Source: Micromonospora wenchangensis
Lineage (GTDB): Bacteria; Actinomycetota; Actinomycetes; Mycobacteriales; Micromonosporaceae
NCBI RefSeq assembly: GCF_002210435.1
Contig: NZ_MZMV01000028.1
Span: 27,832 to 91,831 of the forward strand
Reading direction: 5' to 3'
Length of the DNA stretch: 64,000 nt
In this document: positions 53,928 to 62,682 of the stretch, piece by piece
How positions within the stretch are numbered: position 1 is the stretch's first letter
How the letters are laid out: each line of letters starts with the position of its first letter
The notes under the pieces: generated by a model
The model's database searches: none
Told to the model about the DNA's origin: nothing
Seen by the model: only the letters and a program-made list of their open reading frames with translations
Program-made: the position numbers and the translations under genes

Positions 53928-55166
53928 TCAGCCGGGTGTGTGGGTCCGGACCGTGCGGCCGATGCGGTGTGCCTCGGCGTGGATTTCGCGGTGCCAGCGT
54001 TCACACGGACCACTCAACCGCGATGTGACGATCACCAGGTCCACGGCCTTGTCCGGCAGCAGTGTGCGCAGTCCGACGGCATGGCCGACGCGGTGACCCC
54101 GGCCGGCCAGGGCGTCGACCACCTGCGGGTCGAAGTCGAAGAGGGCGGCGTCGGCCAGCCGGTGCGGTATCTGCGGGCCGCAACCCAGTACCGCGACGCG
54201 TGTGGCGTCCCCCAGTATGGCGGCCTCGTGGTCGAGTTCATCGACGACCGATCGTCTCCGGGCTTCGATGGTCGCCGCGTTCAGGGCCCGGTACTCGTCT
54301 TCGACGTTCCACTGGTGGTTGATCTGGAAGCCGGGCTGTTCCCGGGCGAACCAGCCGAACAGGAGTTCGACCACCGGTTCAGGGTGACGCTGTAGGAACG
54401 TCATCAGGTTCGTCAGGTTGCTGGCCTGATCGGCGTCGGCGGACCGGGGGTGTGGCACGTCGACCGCCCACGCGTCCTGGTTGATCTGGAACCGTAGGCC
54501 GTGCCGGAAGAGCCGGAACCCTAGTTCGAGATCCTCGCCACCCCAGCTGCGGAAGTTCTCGTCGAATCCGCCGACGGCCCGGAACGCGTCCGCCGGCACC
54601 GAGCAGTTCAGCGACCAGAACCACTGCCACGGCACGATGGTGCGGTCCAGGTCGAACGCGAAGCGTTCGAACGCTCGATGCCGGATGTCGTGGAACGTCG
54701 CCGCATCGCCGTAGCGCCGGACCACTTCCGCCACCGGTGTGGTCCGCAGGGCGGCGGCGAGGCCGGGCGTCGGGTCGCCCGGCCGGTAGCCGAAGGTGTA
54801 TCCGATGACTGCGGCGGGACCCGTGGCGTGGGCCTCGAGGTGGGAGGACAGGAAGTCCGGGCCGGGCAGGATGCCGCTGTCCGCGAACACGAGCACCGGT
54901 GCCGACGCCAGTTGGGCGCCACGGTTACGTGCCGCCGCCGCCCGGAACCCCCGGTCCGGCTGGAAGTGGTACCGCAGGCGGAGCCTGCGGGCGAAGGTCT
55001 GTACGACGTCGCGGGTGTCGTCGGAGGAACCGTCATCGGCGACGATGACCTCGACGGTGCCCGCCGGCATCCGTTGGGCGGTCAACGCTTCCAAGGTTCC
55101 CCGGAGCAGGTCCGCCCGGTTGTACGTGGGGATGACGACCGAGATCCATGGTCCGGCGATGTTCAC
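53928..55166 (-). CDS. GT2 glycosyltransferase with Rossmann-like C-terminal extension
   Basis: 412 residues from the GTG at 55166 (GGAG ribosome site). Residues 1-230: GT-A fold with ISVVIPTYNRADLLRGTLEAL, VIVADDGSSDDT, RGFRAAAARNRGA, a DSG-type metal site, and GGFDENFRSWGGEDLELGFRL (ED catalytic motif). About 310-400: an extra domain beginning VAVLGCGPQ and LFDFDPQVVDALAGRGH, like a nucleotide- or SAM-binding Rossmann unit. Followed by folE. It probably adds one of the two sugars to the deazapurine. Confidence 0.85.
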   Translation of the reverse strand: MNIAGPWISVVIPTYNRADLLRGTLEALTAQRMPAGTVEVIVADDGSSDDTRDVVQTFARRLRLRYHFQPDRGFRAAAARNRGAQLASAPVLVFADSGILPGPDFLSSHLEAHATGPAAVIGYTFGYRPGDPTPGLAAALRTTPVAEVVRRYGDAATFHDIRHRAFERFAFDLDRTIVPWQWFWSLNCSVPADAFRAVGGFDENFRSWGGEDLELGFRLFRHGLRFQINQDAWAVDVPHPRSADADQASNLTNLMTFLQRHPEPVVELLFGWFAREQPGFQINHQWNVEDEYRALNAATIEARRRSVVDELDHEAAILGDATRVAVLGCGPQIPHRLADAALFDFDPQVVDALAGRGHRVGHAVGLRTLLPDKAVDLVIVTSRLSGPCERWHREIHAEAHRIGRTVRTHTPG

Positions 55167-55189
55167 CTGTGCTCCGTTCCAGGTGGGGT

Positions 55190-55762
55190 TCAGCGCCGCG
55201 GGAAGACGGAGGCCACCAGTTCCTGCCGGGCCGGGCCGTGTTCCTGGAAGATGCCTCGGAACACCGAGGACGTCATCTGGGCGGTGGTGCGCACCCCCCG
55301 CATGCTCATGCACAGGTGCTCGCCGTGACCGATCACGGCGATGTCGACGGAACCGGTGATCGCGGTGATCTCGGTGGCGATGTCCTGCACGAGGCGTTCC
55401 TGCACCTGGAGTCGGTGGGCGTGGCGGTGTGCGATGCGCGCGAACTTCGACAGGCCCAGCACGTCGCCGTCCGGCCGGTAGGCGATGGTCAGCGAGCACG
55501 AGAACGGCAGCAGGTGGTGTTCACACAGCGACCACACCTTGATGTCCGAGACCATGATGATCTGTCCGTCGGTCCGCAACGGGAAGCGGGTGCCCACGTC
55601 GCCGGCCTGGAAGCTGCTGAACTCCCGCCACCAGCGAGCGAAGCGCGCCGGTGTTTCCTTCAGGCCGTCGCGGTCCGGGTCCTCTCCGATCTCGATCAGC
55701 AACTGCCGGGCAATGTGCTCCAGCGGGTCCTGTGCGCCGGATTCCCTCTCCACCGTTGTCAT
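55190..55762 (-). CDS. folE: GTP cyclohydrolase I, first step of preQ0 synthesis
   Basis: 190 residues from the ATG at 55762, whose start overlaps the queE stop (ATGA). Zn-binding residues SLCEHHLLPF and HLCMSMRG, the GLSKFARIAHRHAHRLQVQERL helix region (in parts), and VFRGIFQE-type end. It converts GTP to 7,8-dihydroneopterin triphosphate. It sits in the preQ0 operon with queE and queD, so it serves the secondary pathway rather than folate. Confidence 0.92.
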   Translation of the reverse strand: MTTVERESGAQDPLEHIARQLLIEIGEDPDRDGLKETPARFARWWREFSSFQAGDVGTRFPLRTDGQIIMVSDIKVWSLCEHHLLPFSCSLTIAYRPDGDVLGLSKFARIAHRHAHRLQVQERLVQDIATEITAITGSVDIAVIGHGEHLCMSMRGVRTTAQMTSSVFRGIFQEHGPARQELVASVFPRR

Positions 55763-56525
55763 TTCCCTCTCCGTTCGCCCCATACGGCGATGTGCAGCCG
55801 AGTCGTCAGATTCCAGCCTCGGGCGACCACTTCGTCGCCGAGTTCTTGCAGCCCCCGCGCAACGTCGTCCGCCGTCCGTCCCTCCGGCATGATCCATACG
55901 GGTCGGGTTCCGTGGGCTGCCACCACGGTCGCCACCTCGTCCAGGTCACCGACCGAGCGGCAGACGAACTTGAACGCGGTTCCGGGAACGGCGGCCAGCG
56001 CGGCCAGCGCCTCCGGCCGCAGCCGGCGCGATTCCCGGTCACCTGCGTGGGCCAGCTTGGGGGAGACGTTGAACCGGACACCGAGGTCGACCAGCGCGGC
56101 GGCCGGGGTGACGGTGCCGTTCGTCTCGATCTCCAGGCGGTGGCCGTCCGCCGTCAACGCCGCGATCAACGGTCGCAACCGGGCCTGTTGATTGAGCGGT
56201 TCACCGCCCGAGATAACCACGAGCGGCACCTCCATCGCCGCCAACCGGTCGTACACCGTGCGCCACGGCATCCGGTGCAGCTCGACCCGCGGATCGTAGG
56301 CCGTTCCCGTGTCGGCGGCACCGGTCCAGTCCCAGGTGTACGGCGTGTCGCACCAGTGACACGACAGGTTGCAGCCGCCCAGTCGGAGGAAGCCGCACCG
56401 TTGCCCTGATGACGGACCCTCGCCTTGAACGGTGCTCAGGTGGGGCCGAAAACCTCGTTCACGACGAGTATCGGCTCCACCACGGCATCACCTGCCTCCC
56501 GGTTCTCGTCCACGCGGGCTTTCAT
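55759..56525 (-). pseudogene. queE: 7-carboxy-7-deazaguanine synthase, frame broken by an apparent 8-nt insertion
   Basis: Starts at the ATG 56525, overlapping the queD stop (ATGA), and ends overlapping folE. Radical SAM enzyme: the first 29 codons end in VVNEVFGPT and then TGA at 56438-56436. The next frame resumes VQGEGPSSGQRCGFLRLGGCNLSCHWCDTPYTW (in parts), with the CNLSCHWC cluster motif. Removing TGAGCACC at 56438-56431 restores the family sequence FGPTVQGEGP and a 253-codon gene. Without it, the N-terminal VxGEG-containing start is not joined. Possibly a sequencing error, a true inactivation, or start on a non-standard codon downstream. Confidence 0.8.
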
Positions 56526-56884
56526 GGGCGGTACTCCGCCCAGGTCTTGGGCGTCTCGGACACCCGAACCGAGGACAACTCCGGATAGCGCTCGTGCCAC
56601 TTGTCGTAAATCCAGCGGGACAGGTTCTCGGCCGACGGGTTCCGGTCCACCACGTCGTTCAGGTGACGGTGGTCGACCTCCTGATCCAGCCATCGGGAGA
56701 ACGCGGCCAGGTCGCCGTAGTCACGGACGAAGCCGACGTCGCTCAGGGCGTCCCGGTCAGCGGCCAGCTCCAGTTCCACGACGTAGTTGTGCCCGTGCAT
56801 GCGACTGCACGGGTGCTCTGCCGCCAGGCCGGCGAGCGAGTGACTCGCCGAGAAGTGGAACTCCTTGCTGATGCGGAATGTCAT
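56522..56884 (-). CDS. queD: 6-carboxy-5,6,7,8-tetrahydropterin synthase
   Basis: 120 residues from the ATG at 56884 (AGGAGG ribosome site). Zn ligands HFSASHSL and MHGHNY, catalytic Cys in PCSRMHGH, and catalytic DHRHLND. It converts dihydroneopterin triphosphate to CPH4, the second step of preQ0 synthesis. First gene of the queD-queE-folE-GT2 operon, divergent from queC. Confidence 0.92.
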   Translation of the reverse strand: MTFRISKEFHFSASHSLAGLAAEHPCSRMHGHNYVVELELAADRDALSDVGFVRDYGDLAAFSRWLDQEVDHRHLNDVVDRNPSAENLSRWIYDKWHERYPELSSVRVSETPKTWAEYRP

Positions 56885-56927
56885 GTCGAACCTCCTGCGC
56901 CAACAATGGCCGACCCGAGCGTCCCGT

Positions 56928-57075
56928 TGCATCACGGCGTTGACCGAGAGGTTGAGGCCGGCCGACCGTAGAACGCGACGGGGCGCTGGCGGCTCGGCCG
57001 CTTCGGTGGCTCGGCTCGGAAACTTCGGTCGTCCGCCGTGATGCACGCCGAACCGGCCCGGACGACAGTGATGCA
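56928..57075. promoter_or_regulatory. Repeated 8-12-mers in the queD-queC divergent region
   Basis: A 12-mer, CGCCGTGATGCA, occurs at 57034-57045 and as its exact reverse complement at 56928-56939. A third GTGATGCA is at 57068-57075, exactly 30 bp from the second. Likely regulator-binding sites shared by both directions. Confidence 0.45.
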
Positions 57076-57109
57076 GGACAGCACCTTTCGGGCCCCGTAC
57101 TTCGGGCTG

Positions 57110-57122
57110 GCTGCACCTGTTC
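57110..57122 (+). promoter_or_regulatory. 13-mer direct repeat, copy 1 (upstream of queC)
   Basis: GCTGCACCTGTTC 25 bp ahead of the queC start. An identical copy lies at 57890-57902, 46 bp ahead of the FkbM methyltransferase. Confidence 0.4.
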
Positions 57123-57147
57123 GTGCCGACACACCTGGAGGCATCCG

Positions 57148-57870
57148 ATGACCCACGACGAGAATCGATCGGGCTCTTCCTCCGCCCTCATAGTCCTTTC
57201 CGGAGGAATGGACTCCACCACTCTCCTGGCGTACTACTCGGCGTTGCGATTCAGCCTGATCGCCGTCACCGTGGATTATGGTCAGCGGCATCGTCGCGAG
57301 ATCGACTCGGCTCGGGCCATCGCCGATCACTACGGTGCCGTGCATCAGGTGGTCGACCTCAGTGGTCTGGGCGGGCTGCTCCCCGGATCGGCGCTGACCG
57401 ACGACACCGTGACCGTTCCGGACGGTCATTACGCGGAGGCGTCGATGCGCGCCACGGTCGTGCCGAACCGCAACGCGATCCTGGCCAACGTCGCGGTCGC
57501 CGTCGGCGTCGCCCACCGCGTCGGCGTGGTGGCGCTCGGCATGCACTCCGGGGACCACTTCGTGTACCCGGACTGCCGTCCTGCCTTCGTCACGGCCCTC
57601 CGCGAGCTGGTGACCGTCGCCAACGAGGGGTTCCCCACTCCGCGGGTGGAGGTGCCGTTCATGACCTGGACCAAGGCGGAGATCGCGGCACACGGCACCC
57701 GGCTGGGTGCGCCACTGTCGTTGAGCTGGTCCTGTTACAAGGGCGGCGACCAGCACTGCGGGACGTGCGGAACGTGCTACGAGCGCCGGGAGGCGTTCCG
57801 TGAGGCCGGTGTGCCGGATCCGACCCACTATCTCGACGACGTCACGCAGTTCGCCCACCCGGGGCGGTGA
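57148..57870 (+). CDS. queC: 7-cyano-7-deazaguanine (preQ0) synthase
   Basis: 240 residues, GGAGG ribosome site. PP-loop LSGGMDSTTLLAYY, the NRNAILANVAVAVG motif, and the C-terminal Zn site SCYKGGDQHCGTCGTCYERREAF. It converts carboxydeazaguanine to the nitrile preQ0 with ATP and ammonia. No queF, tgt or other queuosine genes are here, so preQ0 is the end product passed to glycosylation. Confidence 0.95.
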   Translation: MTHDENRSGSSSALIVLSGGMDSTTLLAYYSALRFSLIAVTVDYGQRHRREIDSARAIADHYGAVHQVVDLSGLGGLLPGSALTDDTVTVPDGHYAEASMRATVVPNRNAILANVAVAVGVAHRVGVVALGMHSGDHFVYPDCRPAFVTALRELVTVANEGFPTPRVEVPFMTWTKAEIAAHGTRLGAPLSLSWSCYKGGDQHCGTCGTCYERREAFREAGVPDPTHYLDDVTQFAHPGR

Positions 57871-57889
57871 CCACACACGTCACGCCGGT

Positions 57890-57902
57890 GCTGCACCTGT
57901 TC
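57890..57902 (+). promoter_or_regulatory. 13-mer direct repeat, copy 2 (upstream of the FkbM gene)
   Basis: GCTGCACCTGTTC, identical to 57110-57122. May be a shared activator or repressor site for queC and the methyltransferase. Confidence 0.4.
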
Positions 57903-57948
57903 ATCGAGGCGTCCCCCTGTCGTCGGGCCGGACGCGTGACCTGGAGGT

Positions 57949-58698
57949 ATGGTGACCGAGCTTCGCCCATTCACTCTCGATGACCGCCTGACCGTATGGG
58001 CACCGTACGAGGCCGAAGCCCGCTGGCAGTACGACGAGATCTTCTCCCATCGATGCTACGACGGCGTCCAGATCGAGCCCGACGGGATCGTCATCGACGT
58101 CGGTGCCAACATCGGGCTCTTCACCCTCTTCCTGAAGCGCAAGTTCCCTGACGCACGGGTACGCGCATTCGAGCCGATGCCGCAACTGGCGCAGGCGTTG
58201 CGCCGGAACATCGAGGAACAGCAGCTCGACGCGGTGTCAGTGAACCAGAGGGCACTCGGCACCCGACAGGAACGAGCAGTGTTCGAGTACTACCCGCTGG
58301 CACCGGGAAACTCCACGCGCTATCCGGCCGACAAGGAGCTGCAGATCGCAGTCCTCTCCCACGAGGCTCCCGAGGAGTTCATCCGGAGCCACTACCGCGC
58401 TGAACCGGTGGCAGTGCAGGTCGACCGCCTCTCCGACCACCTCGCCCCCGACGAACACGTCGGACTGGTGAAGATCGACGTCGAGGGTGCCGAACTCGAC
58501 GTCCTCCACGGCATCGATCATCACCACTGGGGTCTCATCGACCAGTTCCTCCTGGAGGTCCAGGACCTCGATGGTCGACTGGCGGCCGTCACCGCCCTGC
58601 TCGAGGCGCACGACTTCACCGTGGCCGTCGAACCGTCACCGCTGATCCCACCCGAGATCCGCACATTCCTGGTCGCTGCGGTACGCCAAGCCCCCTGA
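57949..58698 (+). CDS. FkbM-family O-methyltransferase
   Basis: 249 residues. GGAGG is one base from the ATG (57949) and four from the GTG (57952), so the GTG is the more likely start. SAM motif GIVIDVGANIGLFTLFLKRKFPD (in parts), RVRAFEPMPQ, and VGLVKIDVEGAELDVLHGI, the defining FkbM motifs. FkbM-type enzymes methylate hydroxyls of sugars and polyketide rings. Here it probably methylates a sugar hydroxyl of the nucleoside. Confidence 0.88.
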   Translation: MVTELRPFTLDDRLTVWAPYEAEARWQYDEIFSHRCYDGVQIEPDGIVIDVGANIGLFTLFLKRKFPDARVRAFEPMPQLAQALRRNIEEQQLDAVSVNQRALGTRQERAVFEYYPLAPGNSTRYPADKELQIAVLSHEAPEEFIRSHYRAEPVAVQVDRLSDHLAPDEHVGLVKIDVEGAELDVLHGIDHHHWGLIDQFLLEVQDLDGRLAAVTALLEAHDFTVAVEPSPLIPPEIRTFLVAAVRQAP

Positions 58699-58835
58699 GA
58701 GGTCGCGATCGGCTCTCCGAGGTGGGTACGGGAACCGGTGCCGGTAGCGGCTCGGACCGGCGCTGTTGCGGGCGTTGTTCGAGCTGCTGCGCGGCCCGGC
58801 GGTCACCCACCGCGCAGCACGCCGAGCGCTGGCGA

Positions 58836-59690
58836 TCACGCACGGGGTGCTCGGGGTCCGGCAGGCCGTGCGTCGAGGGGTTCGGCGAGGAACTCATGGG
58901 CGCCCCGCAGCCGGGTACCGAGTAGCGTCTGTGCCCGCTGGATGGTCAATCGGATCTCGGCCGGTCGATGGGGATTCGCGCTGCGAATCGGCCGGATCGT
59001 CGCCGGGTCGAGGCCGTCGCGCGCCGCCACCAGCAGGCCGAGCTCATACCGGCTGACGGCATCTGCGCCCGCTACGTTCAGGATTCCGCGATAGCTGCTG
59101 GCGGCCAGTTCGACAAGTGCTTCGGCCAGGTCGTTGACGTGCACCGCGTTGCGGACCTCGTCGGTGAACAGCCCACCATGGCGGCGACCAGACGCCAGGT
59201 CGTGAGTCAACCGCTCGTGGTCGCCACGTCCGTCGCCCAGAACGAGCGAGGTCCGGACGACGACGGCGTTGCGGTGCACCGCCCGGACGGCGGTCTCGGC
59301 GGCTGCTTTCGCAGCACCGTACGGGTATATCGGATCGGGTGCGGCATCCTCGGTGTAGTGCGTCGCCCGCCCGGAGAACACCGAATCGCTGGACACGTGC
59401 ACGAGTCGAACACCAGCGGTCGCGACGGCTACGTTGGCGGTCCCGTCGGCGGTGGCTACCCAGTCGTTCCGGTCGCGGGAAGCGGCGGCGTGGATGACCA
59501 CGTCCGGCCGGATCCGGCGCAGAAGCTCTCGTATGGCTGCCGGATCGCAGATGTCCAACTGCTGGTCGGCGGTCTCGGTCGCCGTCGCGAAGTAGGTGCC
59601 GACCACGTCCCAGCCCGCCGCGACGGCTCGGTGAAACAGGTGTCGGCCGAGCGTTCCGCTGCCGCCCGTAATCAGCAGACGGCCGTTCAC
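58836..59690 (-). CDS. RmlD-like NAD(P)-dependent sugar-nucleotide reductase
   Basis: 284 residues from the GTG at 59690, overlapping the rmlB stop (GTGA); the longer upstream frame is a shadow of rmlB. Motifs: LLITGGSGTLGRHLF, HAAASRDRNDW, SSDSVFSG and Y-x3-K in YPYGAAKAAAE. It is the dTDP-4-dehydrorhamnose reductase family. No rmlC epimerase is nearby, so it may reduce the 4-keto-6-deoxyglucose directly to a 6-deoxy-D-hexose. Confidence 0.82.
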   Translation of the reverse strand: MNGRLLITGGSGTLGRHLFHRAVAAGWDVVGTYFATATETADQQLDICDPAAIRELLRRIRPDVVIHAAASRDRNDWVATADGTANVAVATAGVRLVHVSSDSVFSGRATHYTEDAAPDPIYPYGAAKAAAETAVRAVHRNAVVVRTSLVLGDGRGDHERLTHDLASGRRHGGLFTDEVRNAVHVNDLAEALVELAASSYRGILNVAGADAVSRYELGLLVAARDGLDPATIRPIRSANPHRPAEIRLTIQRAQTLLGTRLRGAHEFLAEPLDARPAGPRAPRA

Positions 59691-60703
59691 GGGACCGGTG
59701 ACACCACGTCGGGGGTGGTGTCCTGTGCCGCCTGGGCGGAGTCTGTCGGTGAAGCCACCCAGCGGTCGGGGTGCCTGCGGTACCACTGCACGGTCTCGGC
59801 CAGCCCCTCGGTGAGCGACCGGATCGGCCGGTAGCCGAGGTCTCGGGCGGCCTTGGTCCAGTCCATCGAGTATCGGATGTCGTTGGACCTGCGGTCGGAA
59901 ACGTAGTCGACCGAACTCCAGTCGGCACCGCAGGCGCGCAGGACGGTCCGGGCCAATTCGTTGTTGGTCAGCGCGGTACCGCCGCCGATGTTGTATATCT
60001 CGCCCGGGATCCCCTTGTGGAGCACCAGTTCGATGCCACGGCAGTTGTCCTCGACGTGAAGCCAGTTCCGGATGTGCTCACCATGGCCGTGGATGCCGAC
60101 GCGGCCTCCAGCGAGCAGGCTCGTCACGAAGGCAGGGACGATCTTTTCATGGTGCTGGCCCGGGCCGTAGTTGTTCGTGGACCGGGTGATGCACACCGGT
60201 ACGCCGTAGGTGTGGAAGTACGAGTTGGCGACCATGTCACTGGCTGCCTTGGATGCGGCGTAGGGATTCGTCGGCCGGAGTGGGTCGTTCTCGGAGGCGG
60301 TCCCGGTCGGCAGGGGTCCGTACACCTCGTCGGTCGACACGTGCACGAACTTCCGAACGCCCAGATGAGCCGCGGCCTCGAGCAGCATACGGGTGCCCTG
60401 CACGTTGGTGGCGACGAACTTCTCCGTTGTCTCGAATGACCTGTCGACATGTGACTCGGCGGCGAGGTGGACGACAGCGTCGTGGGTTGCGACCAGGTCA
60501 GCGACCACCGTGCCGTCCAGGATGTCCCCCTCGATGAATGACAGCCGCGGATGGTTCAGCACCCCGTCCAGGTTGTATACGGTGCCGGCGTAGGTCAGCG
60601 CATCCAACACGGTCACGCGGGAGATGTTCCCGTCGCGTAGCAGGCGCCGAACGAAATGCGAGCCGATGAACCCCGCGCCACCGGTGACCAGAACTCTGTC
60701 CAC
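59687..60703 (-). CDS. rmlB: dTDP-glucose 4,6-dehydratase
   Basis: 338 residues. VLVTGGAGFIGSHFVRRLL, HLAAESHVDRS, STDEVYGPLP, catalytic D-E pair and Y-x3-K in YAASKAASDM, and STNNYGPGQHHEK. This is the full RmlB signature. It makes dTDP-4-keto-6-deoxy-D-glucose for the neighbouring reductase. The C-terminal ~20 residues (rich in Asp/Ala/Pro) are extra. Confidence 0.92.
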   Translation of the reverse strand: MDRVLVTGGAGFIGSHFVRRLLRDGNISRVTVLDALTYAGTVYNLDGVLNHPRLSFIEGDILDGTVVADLVATHDAVVHLAAESHVDRSFETTEKFVATNVQGTRMLLEAAAHLGVRKFVHVSTDEVYGPLPTGTASENDPLRPTNPYAASKAASDMVANSYFHTYGVPVCITRSTNNYGPGQHHEKIVPAFVTSLLAGGRVGIHGHGEHIRNWLHVEDNCRGIELVLHKGIPGEIYNIGGGTALTNNELARTVLRACGADWSSVDYVSDRRSNDIRYSMDWTKAARDLGYRPIRSLTEGLAETVQWYRRHPDRWVASPTDSAQAAQDTTPDVVSPVP

Positions 60704-60984
60704 AGCCGCACACCATCCTCGAAACAGCGGTTAGTCGTTACCAGTCCCGACCATCATGGTCGTCGGCCGTGGCCACTCACATCTCGGCCGCCCCCGAAGT
60801 GTTGCCCCAACTCCGACCGAGACTCGGCCCACCGGTGTGGCGCGACTTCCGTTCCGCTGTCAGCCCCGCCCTATCGGAGGTGCGTCGCTGACCTCTCGGT
60901 CAGAGCCCGTGATGCGCCGCCCCGCGACCGGCGACGACGATGACCTACGAGGCCGGACCTCAGTTCCTGCTACGAGGAGAAACC

Positions 60985-62154
60985 ATGAACATTGCCTTGG
61001 TCCTGTTGACGCACAATCCGGACGAGCCCGCTGGCGTGGAACGCGGGATTGCGTCACTCGCCGACGGTCTACGCGAACTCGGCCACCGCGCGATCATCAT
61101 CGCCGCCGGTCCGCCGACCGCCGCGGACGGGCCGGACACGGTGCGCCTGAAGACGTTGACCCTGTCGCCCCCGGTCGTGTTCGACGACGTGAACGTCATG
61201 CCGGACGACCCGGATCCGCTCCGGCAGGAGGTCCTGAGCCTCATGGCCGAACACGAGATCGATGTCGCCTGCTGGACCGATGCCGGCGTGGGCCTCGGAT
61301 ATCTCGGTGCGGCACCGGCCGGAGTCCGTACGGCGCTGATGGTCTACTTCCTGCGCGTCGACGAACCGATGGCGAAGAGTCTGGCACTCAAGCCCGACGC
61401 CGTGATCTCCATCAGCGATTTTCTGATCGACGAGGCCGCACGGGCCGGTCTCGACTCCACCGGCTGGCACTCCCTGCCCAACGCGCTGTTGTGCCCGGGG
61501 AACCCTCCCGACCACGCCGTGCGTGAGCAGCTGCGGCAGACCGGGCCGGTTCGGATCCTCGCTCGAGCCGACCCGTCCAAGGGAGTGGCGGACCTGTTGA
61601 AGGCATATCCGGAGGGTTTCGGTCGGCAGGTGGAGATCGTGCTCGGCGAGGCGGCTTTCGAGCTGTGGCCCGGCATGCAGCGCGACATGATCGCGGAGTG
61701 CCGGCAACTGGCTGCCAAGCTGCCGGGTGTCGAGATCCTGCCTGCCATTCCCTGGACGGACGCGCAGCCGTTCCTCGGTAGCGCATCGGTGGTGCTCGTG
61801 CCGTCCACCAGTCCCGAGACGTTCTGCAACGTCGCGGCCGAGGCGCTGTCGATGGGGACGCCGGTCGTCGGTTACGGCTTCGGGCACCTTCCCGTGCTGG
61901 TCGGCGAGGCCGGACGGATCGTGAGTGTGGATGTGGTCGGCGGCTTCGGACATCTTCCCGCGCTGACCGGCACGGCGCTTGAGATGATCGACTTGGACAG
62001 CGGGCCCGCCCGGCTCTGGGATGCGACGGCGGATCTGCTGGCGGACCCGGATACCTACCATCGGGCGTCGCAGCAGGCACCCCGGCAGGTGGCTGCCCAG
62101 ACGCCGACGGCCGTCGCAGCGGAGTTCCTGCGCCTCACCATGGGCGCTGCGTGA
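60985..62154 (+). CDS. GT4-like glycosyltransferase
   Basis: 389 residues from the ATG at 60985, with GAGGAG five bases upstream. GT-B fold: N-terminal IALVLLTHNPDEPAGVERGI, RILARADPSKGVADLL (EX7E region start), IPWTDAQPFLGSASVVLVPSTSPETFCNVAAEALSMGTPVVGYGFGHLP (in parts) with the E-x7-E donor motif. It transfers the second sugar. It faces away from rmlB with a 280-bp spacer that contains no gene. Confidence 0.85.
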   Translation: MNIALVLLTHNPDEPAGVERGIASLADGLRELGHRAIIIAAGPPTAADGPDTVRLKTLTLSPPVVFDDVNVMPDDPDPLRQEVLSLMAEHEIDVACWTDAGVGLGYLGAAPAGVRTALMVYFLRVDEPMAKSLALKPDAVISISDFLIDEAARAGLDSTGWHSLPNALLCPGNPPDHAVREQLRQTGPVRILARADPSKGVADLLKAYPEGFGRQVEIVLGEAAFELWPGMQRDMIAECRQLAAKLPGVEILPAIPWTDAQPFLGSASVVLVPSTSPETFCNVAAEALSMGTPVVGYGFGHLPVLVGEAGRIVSVDVVGGFGHLPALTGTALEMIDLDSGPARLWDATADLLADPDTYHRASQQAPRQVAAQTPTAVAAEFLRLTMGAA

Positions 62155-62295
62155 ACTGACCGCCCGTCGGGCGAACCCGTCGCCTGGCCGGGTTCGACGA
62201 GGCATGCCGGGCAGCCTTGCCATGACGCCTGGGGGAAGAGGCCAGGCACTGCCCTATGATCTGCCAGGTCACCGGGTGGCAGGGAAAGGTATGGC

Positions 62296-62682
62296 ATGGC
62301 AGTCGTGTTCCCGGTCGAGGTCGACCAGTTCATATCCGCGGCGGCCCGCCTGAGCCCGCACGACATCGACCAGGTCAACGAGATCCGGATGCGGTTGTTT
62401 CGCGAGCACGGCCACCTGCCGACACCGAAGCTGTCGGCGGCCGCGTTCAGCAAACTCGATGGACGTGTCCGCGCCGAGCTGAGGGCCCGCGGCCCAGAGT
62501 TCTGGGCGTACCGCGTCGGTGCGATCAGCGGCGCGATCGGGGCGACATTCAAAGCCGCCTCGGCGATCTGGAAGCCCGAGCAGTTGACCGTCGAGGACTA
62601 CCGCTTGACCGTCGAGCCATTCACGCAGATCGGGCTCGTGACACCGCCCCACCCCGACGCGCTCGCCACCGACCCCCACTGA
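62296..62682 (+). CDS. Hypothetical protein
   Basis: 128 residues from the ATG at 62296, with a plausible GGAAAGG ribosome site. Helical N-terminal half (DQVNEIRMRLFREHG), then ELRARGPEFWAYRVGAISGAIGATFKAASAIW (in parts) and a short acidic end. I do not recognise a family. Convergent with the NTF2-like gene. Confidence 0.6.
   Translation: MAVVFPVEVDQFISAAARLSPHDIDQVNEIRMRLFREHGHLPTPKLSAAAFSKLDGRVRAELRARGPEFWAYRVGAISGAIGATFKAASAIWKPEQLTVEDYRLTVEPFTQIGLVTPPHPDALATDPH

Noticed and set aside
56885..57147. preQ1/preQ0 riboswitch ahead of queC or queD
   Set aside because: I could not find a convincing preQ1-I or preQ1-II fold. Leaders are short and the repeats look like protein-binding sites.
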